Source of the DNA: Mesostigma viride
Lineage: Eukaryota > Streptophyta > Mesostigmatophyceae > Mesostigmatales > Mesostigmataceae
Assembly: GCA_009746045.1 (NCBI GenBank)
Contig: RPFO01000312.1
Location: 3,792,002 to 3,856,001 of the forward strand
Length of the DNA: 64,000 nucleotides
Direction of reading: 5' to 3'
Below, in pieces: positions 1-12,800 of this stretch (positions are counted from its first letter, which is position 1; each line of letters begins with the position of its first letter). The notes under the pieces are model-generated. The model had not been told where the DNA came from and did not search any database. It saw nothing but the letters and a program-made list of their open reading frames with translations. A program made the translations under genes and the position numbers.

Positions 1-27
1 CACCACCACCACCACCACCACCACCAC

Positions 28-63
<36 letters not shown>

Positions 64-97
64 TGCCCACCGCCTCCGCCACCACCACCACCTTCAG
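1..97 (+). repeat. CAC/CGC trinucleotide run in EML intron
   Basis: A CAC-repeat followed by a CGC-repeat forms the pyrimidine-rich end of the intron before the first visible EML exon. The acceptor is the CAG ending at 97. Confidence 0.8.
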
Positions 98-2430
98 GGC
101 CACGCGTCGGCGCTGGATGAGGAGAAGAAGGCCCACTGCGGCGAGGTGTGGGGCCTGGACTGCCACCCGTCCAAGGCCCAGTTCCTGACCTGCTCCGACG
201 ACAAGTCGGTGCGCCTGTGGAGCATCCCCGAGCGGCGCATGCTGTCGATGCGCAAGGTCCCCTTCCGCGCGCGCTCGGTGGCCTACCACCCAAAGGGGGA
301 GCACGCGGCGCTCGGCACCATGGGCGGCACGGTGGGTGCTTCACTGGCACTAGGGGCGGTGTCAGAGGTGAATTTCACCCTGTGTGCCCTACTGCCTGCC
401 GTTGATGTATTTCATATAAGCCCACCTACTCTATTTCAGGCCGGTAGATTAATCGACTAGGCAAGTTGTGATTTTGCTGACAAACATGTCGCAGTTTATG
501 CGGCATAATTTAGTCAAGTATTCCGAAAGTCACAGTATACCAGAGTATAATAATCGGCGCAATACTTTGCGTGATCTGGGTGCCGTTTCTACTTTATCTG
601 TGCCGTAGTTGTATGTCACATGTTTTATAGTGATTCGTACACTGGGCTATCAGCCGTTTCGTGCTGAATAGAGTGGCGAGTTGAACCTTGTTAGTGTACG
701 ACTGACAATGCGCACTACACCAAGTTAAGTGGTAAGTTACGCATGCCAGCGCCGCCTTTGCCTTGCTGGAATGCTGGTAAATGCGTGATGGACGCATCTT
801 GCTGGTTTTCAGGCGACGTCTGGATGATGTCGTAGATCTGACGGTTGCTATTGATCACCGCCGTCACGTTGTGCATTGTTAAGGAAGATGCAACCTACGC
901 TTGCACTTGCCTAAAGTCCTAGCCATGACTCATGGTCTCATGGCTGACGCTTATGGTCCCACCTGGGATCCGCACCATGTCGTTGGCGGAGAGGAACCGT
1001 TGTAATTCCGGTTATCATATTTGTATTGATTAATATAAAGATGTAATCTTTGTCACTATGAAATTTATTTATGATTGGCGGGATGGTAGGTGTGCTTTCG
1101 TGGCCGCATGGGCGACACGGTAGGTGCTTTACTGGCACCATGAGCGGGATGGTAGGTGTGCGCGTCGTCGTAGTCGTGGCCGCGTGGGAGGCATGGTGGG
1201 TGTGGAAAGGTAGCTCCGCACTGTTGGCACCATGGGCGGCACGCTGCGTGCTGGAGTGCGGATTTGTTGATGGCATGGTGGTTGCTATCATTCAGGTGAG
1301 CAATTCTCGGCACCGTGGGGGAGACGGTGGGTGTTTATTGCGAGCACTATGGGAGGCACGGTGGGTGTTGCGGTGGGTTGAGGCGGTTCCAGGAAGAATG
1401 AGGGCACTCCCGACCTGTTCAAAGAGCCCTGTTTGATGGCAGCCAGGTTTTGGGGAGTCTGTGGCCCCGCAAGCGTTGCAGGCGGCAGCATACGGCGCTC
1501 GGTTGATTGCCGCCCACATGCTCACGGTTTTCAACCATCTGCCTGCCATGCACGCCGCATTCGCGTCCCGGCAGGTGGTCATCTTTGACTGCAAGACGGG
1601 CCACCAGGTGACCCAGTTCCGCTTCATGAAGGAGTGGGTGTCCGTTGTGAAGTACTCCCCCTGCGGCAAGTATCTGGCTGTCGGATCACACGACAACTAT
1701 GTCATGGTCTTCGACGTATACCGTGGCAAGGAGGGGGGATACAAGCCCATCTGCAAGTGCAAGGTGAGGGGGGATGACCGTGGTGAAAGGCAAGGGGAGA
1801 GGCATGCGTTTTGATATGAAATGGAAACGGCGTGCTGTCTGGCACATGCTCCAGCATTACAGATCTGCCAGTGAGGGGTGGAATACGACACGATATCAGG
1901 GCCAGAGTGACTGGATAGCACAACTATTCTCTTCCCCCCCCCCCCCTTTCCCTGGACTGCGGGCGGGGAAGAAGATTTATCCAAGTCAGATACCTTTTTT
2001 CAGATACCTTGTCACGATCACAAGCTTATCTCCTTGGGTGTACCCACTTACATGTGTTCTCATCCCAACTGTTGTACTGTTTGCCCGCGCTCGACTTATC
2101 ACGCTGAGCGCCTATACCCAATGTCTACGCGTAGGTGTCACGTACTCACGCGAAGATGGACGGCCATAACCTGCCCAAGGTGACGTGCGCTTGCTGTGCC
2201 GTGGTGTCTCATACACTGCCATCCTACGGCCCTCACATGTTTACTCTATCGTTGCCACTGCAGGGCCACGCGAGCTACATCACGTGCCTGGACTGGTCCA
2301 CGGATAGCACCATCCTGCAGACCAACAGCGGCGACAATGACCTGCTCTTCTGTGAGTGGGCCACGCATGCTCAGGATAGTGTAGCGCAGGCACCCACCCG
2401 CCCATGTCCGCACAATGCAAGCGCCACGCG

Positions 2431-2503
<73 letters not shown>

Positions 2504-5500
2504 ATGTCCGCAGATGCAAGCACCCACCCAACGGCTCGTTGCCAATTCGCATGCTGTGCAGGCATGTGTCACTGATTGTTGGAACTTGCCACTGGTCGAG
2601 CTTTGCTGGCCGTCACGTTTTGCCTTCGTACGCCTTCTAACAAGAGAACTTCACCCCTTGACACTCATGACTGCTTTCTGCCTTGGTACTGCCCCATCCT
2701 GGGCTGCTCAACCATTTTTTTTTTTTTTTCCCCACTCTCTGTGGCGTGCAGGGAGCATCCCCTCGGGCGAGCAAATCAAGTTCCCCTCAGAGCTGCGGGA
2801 CCGCGAGTGGGCCACCTGGACGTGCACGCTGGGCTGGCCGGTGCAGGGCATCTGGCCCAAGTACGCCGATGGGACGGACATCAATGCTTGCGCACGCACC
2901 AAGCAGGGCTCATGGGCGGAGAACGAGTGCGTGCTGGTGACCGCGGACGACTTCGGTCTCATCAAGCTGTTCCACTACCCCTGCGATGTGGCCAGGGTAA
3001 GGGGGTGCCTGCGTGCTGCTGGGTAGACCATGTGACATGCTCTTGCTGCTCGGTAGAGTATGTGCCATGCTCTTGCTGCTGGGTAGAGTATGTGCCATGC
3101 TCTTGCTGTTGGGTAGAGCGCATGCCACATGTGCGTGCTGCTGGGTAGAGCATGGGCTTCTCTGTCAGTTCGCTGGCTGTGGGAGGTTCCCTCCCTGTGT
3201 CACCTCAGCCAGTTCATGTAGTTCATGCTGGATGGCCTTTGCCGTCGTAGATTCTGCGGTGAGGATACGAATAAGAAGAGCGATGCTGATTTTGTTCGCC
3301 CTGCCGCTATGCTGATTTTTTTAGTCCTGTCACTATGCCGATTGCCGCGTGTGTTGCCCCCCCCCCCCCCCCCAGGCGGACTACAACGCGTACGAAGGCC
3401 ACGCGGCGCACGTCACCAACGTGTGCTTCTCCCACAATGACAAGTACCTCATTTCCACGGGGGGAGGTGACCGCTGCGTATTCCAGTGGAGGCACCTGGA
3501 GGATGGCGAGGCGGATGGCAGCGGTAAGTGCGGGCATGCGCGCTGGCTGCTAGCGTGGGCGGTGGGAATGAACAAGATCAGATGGTGAGCACCCTGGAGG
3601 CAGTTTGTTGGATTGCCCAATAGGTCTACACTTACCCAGCGTGTCCACTCTAGTTTTTGTGCATGTACATTGTCATCATCTGCCAGTTGTTCATTCCTGT
3701 CCTCAACCTGATCAAAGAATGCTGGTCACGTACTGACTCGATCTGTAGCGCGTGCTGAATGCTTCTTTTTTATTCTGGCACATGTGTATTTTTAACTGCT
3801 CTCCCGTGTGCGTACCTCATCGCCTTTGAAATGCTCTTTCCCGTTCCATTCCTGGGAGAGATTGCAGCCCCCGCACACCGCCTGTAGTTTCTTGTCCCCT
3901 CTCGCGCCCCTCCTGTCTTTATCCTCCTGTTTCATATCCCGCCACGGCCCTCCTTCCCACCCTTGTTAAATCTCCACCCCTCCCCCCTTGCCTTCATCCC
4001 CTTCTCTATCTCAGCCCTTCTGCCCCTCGTCACCGTCCCCTCGATACATCATCGATACAACACGTCCCATACTCTCCTCTTCATCACATCTTGTGGCTCC
4101 TCGGCACACTCTCCCTCCTTATCGTGTCCTCTCCTCGGATAACTCTCTTCTCCCCCCAGCCACATCCCCGATTAACCCCTCTTGCCGAGCGCGCTCGTAA
4201 TGTCTTGCCCACGGGGACATCTCTCCTTTGCCTGCGTGTGCGCAGACTCGGACGAGGAGGAGGCCGTCCGCGACGAGAAGATCGAGCACACGGCTGGCAA
4301 CCAGGCCACGCTCATGATCCCCCTGGGCATGGAGAACGGGGTCATGCGGTGGGAGCCTGTGAACGCGGCCGAGGGCAAGCCCAACCCGTACAAGAACCAC
4401 GGCGTGCGCGAGCTGGGCGCCAAGAAAGGGATGAAGAGCCCGATGGTCGGCCGCCCCTGCCTGGGCCAGACATTCATGCCCACGGGCTTCACGCCGGGCC
4501 CCAGCGCGTATGACATGCCGCGCGAGAGCCTGCAGCTGGAGTGGGTGTATCCTTGCCCCCATGCCCTCATCCCCTCAGGCCCCCGTGCCCCCATGCCCTT
4601 TTTCCCACATGCCTTGATGCCTCAACGCCCCCGTCCGGCTTGCTGTGCGATAGGGTAGAACGTTTGGCAGGTGTATAGGGTAGTTTCGCTCTTTGCTTTA
4701 GTCCGGTGGATGGGGTAGTCGGAGAAAGGGGGTCCAAGTAGGCCCAATGCATAGGGATTGTCAAGATGCATGTCGCGTCCTCTAAGAAGTCCCCCAGACC
4801 TTAACTTTCCAAAACTGCCCAAAGTGTGTATATTTGACCACGTGTGTTCGTTCACGGCTTTGTCGTTTGCGGCTTTGTCGTTTTTGCGTCCTCTGTTTGT
4901 CCACGTGCATGTTCACCAGTCCGCACATGCGCCTGTGCTATAGCCCACGTGCTGTCCCGTGGCCCTGGTCGTATAAGTCACGGAGTGAGTACTTGGGTCT
5001 GCGGTGCACCGGGTGGGATGAGGGGGATATTGGGGGGAAACTGCCTTTTCTGTCTTTGGCAAGCTTGCTGGCGTAGACTAGTATGGACACCATGATCCTT
5101 CACCAATGGGGATCTGCCCGTTCACGTTCAATATCATTTCTTCAATTAAAATGTTAGAAGCAAACGTATCCTATGATGATGTGATAGTAGAGTTTAGGAT
5201 GGGTGTGCATGAACTTTGGACATTTTTCCTTGACCTTGCCACGGCTTCGAGCCACACCGACGGCGCCGTCTGGGCCGACACATGTACGCACGCTCATGGC
5301 CACGACACAACGGTCCAGTTACGGTTACCGTGGGTACGACACACGCAACAGCGTCTACTATACCAAGGACGGCCACATTGCCTACTTTGTCGCGGCGTGG
5401 GCCATCGCGTACGACCCGCAGGGCCACCGCCAGCGGCACCTGACGGATGACCCGATGACGGCGTCAGAGAGTGAGGGCAACACGGACGACATCCTGTGGT

Positions 5501-8500
5501 GAGTGGACATTAAGTATTAACAGGTGGTCAGTGCAGGTAGTGAGCATCATGAGCAGATGGTGAGAACAAGGCGGGCGACATCCGCTGGTGTGCGCGCAGT
5601 TGTTACTTTATCATGTGGACGGGTGATAAGGGAGGTGGGGGGGGATAGATGCAGCGTATCCCTCTGGTGAATGGAGGTAGTGAGCAGATTGGGCTGATGG
5701 TGAGGGCAGCTGGTGAGGGCAGGCTGCGGCAGCCACGGCTTGTATCGATGTTATCCACCAGATGCGCTTGGCATGAACGAAGGGGCAGGCAGTCACGTCA
5801 TTGGTTTGTGATTACTGTATCCGGGTATGCGAAAGTACGACGAACACACGTGAGAATAGGGAGGTGCGCTAGCCAGAGCGCCGAAGCATGTTAGTTTTAT
5901 CCACGTAGGAATTGGTGAACGGCAGATGTTGGTCTCCCAGCATCCCACATGTGCTAGGGGCTCGAAAGCACTTAATAGGGCTCCATAATCTTCTCACGCA
6001 GGTGCTTGTTTATTTTATTTATTGTTTAGTATGATTGAGTACTTTTTTACTCCTTATTCAATGGGTATCTTCCTCCGTGCATTAGTGGAAAGTGCCCACA
6101 TTCGAAAACCATCGCCTCACGATCGGCACCCCCTGCCCCGCCCAACGCGCAGCATGGCGCGGCACCCCGACGGGCAGCACTTTGCGACGGGCGAGATCGG
6201 GCGCACGCCCAAGATCATCGTGTGGGACAGCGAGACTATGAAGGGGGTGGCCGAGCTGCGCGGGTTCCACTCGCGCGCGGTGGTCTCGGTCTCCTTCTCC
6301 CCCGACGGCAAGCACCTGGCCTCGGTGGGGCTGGATGATGACCACAGCGTGGCCATATACGACTGGCGGGCCGAGCAGCTGCTGGCCACATACAAGGGCG
6401 ACAAGAACAAGGTAGGAGAGAGGGGGGGAGTAGAACACAGGAAGGGAAGAGGAGGAGAGAACGCGGGGCATGGGGAAGGAGGGACAAGGCAAGGGAAGAG
6501 AAGCGGAGAAGTTGCTGGCCACGTACACGGCGACAAGGACATGTTAGGAGGGGGGGGGGAGTAGAACAAGGTGGGATTCTGGGACCAGCAGGATTGTGGG
6601 ACATATAGGGTATGCCAACCAGGTAGGGTGGGGAGGCGAAAACAAAAAAAATAAAACAATGCAGGGCATGTGTTGCGGCAAGACCAGGGGGGGGGGGGGG
6701 GGGGGGGCAGAGCAATGGAATGGGGGGGTGTTTGAGAACAAGGGAGGGTGTGCGTGAGAGCCATGGGACAAGGGAAGGGGAGATAGGGAGGGAGGATTCT
6801 ATTACGTATCTTTCCCTATCAAGGGAAGGGGAGATAGGGAGGGAGGATTCTATTACGTATCTTTCCCTATCAAGGGAAGGGGAGATAGGGAGGGAGGATT
6901 CTATTACGTATCTTTCCCTATCAAGGGAAGGGGAGATAGGGAGGGAGGATTCTATTACGTATCTTTCCCTATCACAGCCCGTGTTGCATATGCGACCAAT
7001 GAACCATCGCGTTCAACCCCTATTCACCTGATCCCTCCCCCTATTCACCTGATCCTTCTCCTGACCTACCTGATCCCTCCTCCTGATCCCCCTATCCATC
7101 TGTGTATGCACCTGATCCCTCCCTATTCACCCAATCTTCTCCTCTACTTACTGATCCCTCCCTATTCACCCAATCTTCTCCTCTACTCACTGATCCCTCC
7201 CTATTCACCCAATCTTCTCCTCTACTCACTGATCCCTCCCTATTCACCCAATCTTCTCCTCTACTCACTGATCCCTCCCTATTCACCCAATCTTCTCCTC
7301 TACTCACTGATCCCTCCCTATTCACCCAATCTTCTCCTCTACTCACTGATCCCTCCCTATTCACCCAATCTTCTCCTCTACTCACTGATCCCTCCCTATT
7401 CACCCAATCTTCTCCTCTACTCACTGATCCCTCCCTATTCACCCAATCTTCTCCTCTACTCACTGATCCCTCCCTATTCACCCAATCTTCTCCTCTACTC
7501 ACTGATCCCTCCCTATTCACCCAATCTTCTCCTCTACTCACTGATCCCTCCCTATTCACCCAATCTTCTCCTCTACTTACTGCTCCCTCCCTATTCACCC
7601 AATCTTCTCCTCTACTCACTGATCCCTCCCTATTCACCCAATCTTCTCCTCTACTCACTGATCCCTCCCTATTCACCCAATCTTCTCCTCTACTCACTGA
7701 TCCCTCCCTATTCACCCAATCTTCTCCTCTACTCACTGATCCCTCCCTATTCACCCAATCTTCTCCTCTACTCACTGATCCCTCCCTATTCACCCAATCT
7801 TCTCCTCTACTCACTGATCCCTCCCTATTCACCCAATCTTCTCCTCTACTCACTGATCCCTCCCTATTCACCCAATCTTCTCCTCTACTCACTGATCCCT
7901 CCCTATTCACCCAATCTTCTCCTCTACTCACTGATCCCTCCCTATTCACCCAATCTTCTCCTCTACTCACTGATCCCTCCCTATTCACCCAATCTTCTCC
8001 TCTACTCACTGATCCCTCCCTATTCACCCAATCTTCTCCTCTACTCACTGATCCCTCCCTATTCACCCAATCTTCTCCTCTACTCACTGATCCCTCCCTA
8101 TTCACCCAATCTTCTCCTCTACTCACTGATCCCTCCCCCTCCCCTCCCCCCAGGTGCTGGACATCGTCTGGTCCCCCTTTGCAGCCGACCCCACGATCGT
8201 GACCGTCGGCATAAAGCATGCCAAGTTCTGCAAGGTGCCCTCCCTTGCCAAGGGGACCAAGCTGGCCCCGAAGAAAGGCGTCGTCTCCGAGAAGGGAAAA
8301 GTGACCACCTTCTACACGGCCGCGTTCCTGGGACCCGACACGGTGGCCACGGGCACCAAGGAAGGGGCGCTCTACATCTTCAATGGGCCCACGCTGAGCA
8401 AGACCGTCGAGCACGCGCACAAGGGGCGGCTGCAAGCGCTCACCGCGGTGCACGGCAACGGCGGCGTGACACTTGTCACCGGCGGGGACGATGGGCAGGT

Positions 8501-9794
8501 GAAAGTGTGGGCCGTGTCAGACTTCAGCGTGGTCGCACAGGTGTCGCTGGCTTCCGCCCCCAACAAGGTGTGCAGCAGCCTGCGCAGCCTGTTTGCTCTG
8601 GACCCCGGCTGCATCCTCGCGGGCACGGCGCAGGGGGAGATTTTCGAGATCAAGGGGAGCAAGGCCACGCTCATCACGCAGGTACAGGGATAATGCTGCC
8701 CCCCGCTCCTCTCTATGTACAGGACTAGTGCTCCTCCTTGGTACCGAGGCTACTATCCCCCGGCTCCTTCTGTGCACAGGCGTACAGTTCTCCCACCATG
8801 GTGCGAACACAAATGGCGCCGCGGTAATCTCCCATTCCCGGCACGTGGTGTGTTATCCCGCTGGCCATGGTGGGCCCGTTTTATTGCTGTGGGAACATGG
8901 GCAAGATTCCAAGGGGATACACACGCTGCAATGTGACGAATACTGCCCCCGCAACGGCGCATGCTTTTTCTTGTGCTTTTTCTTGTGCTTTTTCTTGTGC
9001 CTATCGGCCCATGGCCACGTCCTGCTTGCGTGCGCACACGTTCTGTTTGCTTGCGCACACGTTGCGTTTGCTTGCAGCGACCGTGAGATTTCGTCACAGG
9101 ATTCCCTTGAGTCCACCTTCGGCTATCCCATGCCATTCGTATTTCCTCCTTGTCCTGCCTTATCTGACATATTTTGAGTCTGCTGCGTGCCCACCGCGGT
9201 GGTGCACCCCCTCCCTGCATCGTCCTCCCCCTGCCAGGGCCACGGCGAGGGGGAGATGTGGGGCCTGGCCACCCACCCGACCGACCCCAACACGGTCGCC
9301 ACGTCTAGTGACGACGGCACGCTGCGTGTTTGGGACGTGCGGGCCAAGCGCATGGTGTCGGCGACGGAACTCGTGCCGAAGCGTGAGTGGCAGGACATCA
9401 AGGCGACCAGCTTCCACACCGGGTGCATCCGGTGCGTGGAATACGGCCCGGGCGGCGCGCACATCGCGGCCGGCATGTTCAATGGCAAGGTGTTTGTGCT
9501 GGACGCGGGGAGCATGGAGCTGATCAAGGAGATCAACCAGCGCGAGGAGTGGATCAGCGCGATACGCTGGTCGCCGGACGGGCGTTACATGGCGGTCGCG
9601 TCGCATGACAACTTTGTGGACGTGTATGACGTGGAAAAGGACTACAAGCGGGTGGGGTGCTGCAAGGTGAGGGGGGGCAGGAAGGGAATAAAGGAAGGGG
9701 GGGGGGGGGGGGGGGGAAGGGGGGGGGAGGCGGGGGGGAAGGGGGGGGAGGGGGCGGGAGGGGGGGGAGGGGGGGGGGAGGGGGGGGAGGGGGG

Positions 9795-9839
<45 letters not shown>

Positions 9840-12800
9840 GGGGGGGGGGGGGGGGGGGGGGAGGGGGGGAGGGGGGGGAGGGGGGGGGGGGGGGAGGGGG
9901 GGGGGGGGGGAGGGGGGGGAGGGGGGGAGGGGGGGGGGGGGGGGGAGGGGGGAGGGGGAGGGGGGGGGAGGGGGGGGGGGGGGGGGGGGGGGGGGGAGGG
10001 GGGGGAGGGGGGGGGGGAGGGGGGGGGGGGGGGGGGGAGGGGGGGGGGGGGAGGGGGGGGGGGGGGGGAGGGGGGGAGGGGGGGGGAGGGGGGGTCCAGA
10101 AAAGGGTACTTGGTGGGAGGACAGAGTTGTTATCTGGCTTGTTGTGCAACAATGGCTGACCATCCTGTGCAGGATCTTATGAGGAACTTTTGTTTAATTT
10201 CCCCCAGTTTTCCCTTCCTACTTTTTTGACAGCAAGAGTTCTTTTGCGGGGCCTAGATGTCGCTCCTGGCCGCCACCTGTTCTTATATCCTTTCTTATAC
10301 TCCTTCACTTTTTTCCCTTTCCCCAAAAGTGGAGATACAAAATAGAATTCCCTTTTTTTCCCGTGTTACACCCTGGTTGACGTCAAAGCTCCAAGCAACT
10401 GACCAAATGCATGTCGTTGTGGGCTCGTGGCCTTTGTTTTGTGCGGGCTCTTTGGCTGGACATACGTACCCGCCCTTGTCTCCTTTCCTTTTTCTTCCTC
10501 TCCCCATCACGGCAGGGCCACTCGAGCTTCATCACGCACATGGACTGGTCCAAGGACAGCAGCAAGCTGTTCACCAACAGCGGAGACTACGAGATCATGT
10601 TCTGTACGTGATGAAGGGATGAAGTAGTACCAATAGATGTAGGGGAGAAGCGATGAGGATGAGCGAATAGGGATCATGTTCTGTACGTGATGAAGGGATG
10701 AAGTAGTACCAATAGATGTAGGGGAGAAGGGATGAGGATGAGCGAATAGGGATCATGTTCTGTACGTGATGAAGGGATGAAGTAGTACCAATAGATGTAG
10801 GGTAGAAGGGATGAGGATGAGCGAATAGGGACAAGCGGCGGTGAATACTCCAAGATTGGGGTCTTGAAGCGATGAAGTGACAGTGAAGGTATAAGGGAAT
10901 AGGGATGAGGACAGGGATGAGGATAGGGACAAGCAGGTGTACCTTTAAGATGATGATGGGTACGTGTCGCCATATTTGGCTATATGGGCCACCATTTCTG
11001 CCTCATGCTTGCATCTTTGTTTTTTTATTGAGCCCAAACCGCCCCCATGCTTCGTGTGTGGCTGCGGCAGCAGCTTCCTAACTATATTTTCCCCATGGTT
11101 CTTGGAGACAGCCTGACTACCAATGTTGCCATGAAGGCAGACGCACGAGCCTGGAGCATGTGCCCGGCTGTCTGATGTGAGACACATTACGTAAGGAGTA
11201 GAACGTGCTTGTTGCCGTGAATAGAATCCATATAGAATAGTCTATTGTCTGTGTTACGTATGCTGTAACCTGGTGCTGCCGCTCTGCTTCATTCTTCTGA
11301 CATCCGGCCCGTCCGTCCACCCACCATGCACGGCCAACCCTGCAATCGTGCTTGGTCCAATGACACGCGCGTGCGGCAGGGGACATGCCCAAGGGCTCGC
11401 AGATCAAGTTCTCCTCCTCCTGCAAGGACGTGGAGTGGGCCACGTACACCAGCGTGCTCGGCTGGCCGGTCATCGGTGGGTGACACAGCGCTGGTGGCTC
11501 CTCATGCCACTGACCGTGAATGGGTGCCACGTAATGACACCATCACGCTCCTCAGAGCCATCTCACCTTGCTGTTCTCGGGCTCGATACCCCACCAGAGA
11601 TATCAAGTATCATATCGTTTACGACAAGAGTATCATATCATATACACCCCTAGTCCCACGTTTAAGATTTCCAGGTTTAAGATCTTGAGACCCTGGATTT
11701 TGAAATTTCAGGTTTAAGATCGCAGGGCTGGTTTGGGGGAAAAGATCTTAAAGTAGGTACAAATAGCTGGTCAGTGGTATGCGATATAGATTATGTACTC
11801 AGGTATACCGCATCAGGTTTGAGATCGCCTACAGCTCTCTACTTTAAGATCGTCAGCCCTGGATTAGATTTTAGGTTTAAGATCGCAGCCCTGGGCCGGC
11901 CGGACCCCAATCAAAACGTGGAGATAGGGGCGATAAGTACAAGGGTACCACATCATATTCTATAAGAGATATCACGTATCATATCATTTACTACAAGAGT
12001 ACCACATCATATTCTATAAGAGATATCACGTATCATATCATATATTAATGTACTACTAGTACTACTATGATGTTATGTATCATGTTTACGCTCTCAGTAG
12101 GCGCGAACATGTGTGGTCTCCCCTGCTCTGCCGCGTGGCGCGGTTGTCCCACCTTGCCACCGTGGGATACTGGCAGACACGGCCCCCCTTCTCCATCTTG
12201 CGTCCACGGGCTAGTGCCTGGGACTGTGGATCCCCCTCCCCACCTGGGGTTGTGAATCCCTCGCCGCGCCTGGTATCGCGAATACCCAGTCATAGCCCTC
12301 CACCCAGCGGTAGCATTTTGCAGGGATAGTGGTGGCATTCTTTCGCTTGGCCTTGTTGTGCTGGTATTGCGGCCCCTTTTGGCCCACATCCTCGTGCATG
12401 GTCGGCTTCCTTCTCTGTACCACACGCGGGCGTCAATTCCCCACATCTCACGTTCTTGCTGCCTACCCTCTCTGCTCTGCTCGATGTCCAGGCATCTTCT
12501 TCCTCAAATCCTACTGCCCTATCCACACCGGGCACACGGGCGCTGCCTTTCTCTTGTCGTACTCCGGTGCCACCTGCCCTTCCAGCTCCCTTGTCGCCCA
12601 CCTTCTGCGCACTGCACTCGGCGCGCGCATGTTTTCCTCCCATCTTACTGCATTGTCGCCTGCCTCTTCTGCACGGCTCTGCGCGCAGGCATCTGGCCCA
12701 AGGGGTCGGATGGCACAGACATCAACACCACGTGCCGGGACAAGACGGGGTCGTGCATCGCGACAGGGGACGACTTTGGCATGGTCAGCCTGTTCAAGTA

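Noticed and set aside
7111-8133. CRISPR-like regular repeat array
   Set aside because: No spacers: the units are contiguous and identical, and the genome is eukaryotic.
7092-8453. 453-aa ORF on - and 540/366-aa ORFs on + with perfect 13-residue repeats
   Set aside because: Unit length 39 bp is a multiple of three, so frames stay open by chance. The array lies inside an intron between two well-supported EML exons.
9160-10182. Poly-Pro and poly-Gly ORFs of over 300 aa
   Set aside because: Product of the G/A tract; only the EML exon at 9238-9666 is coding here.
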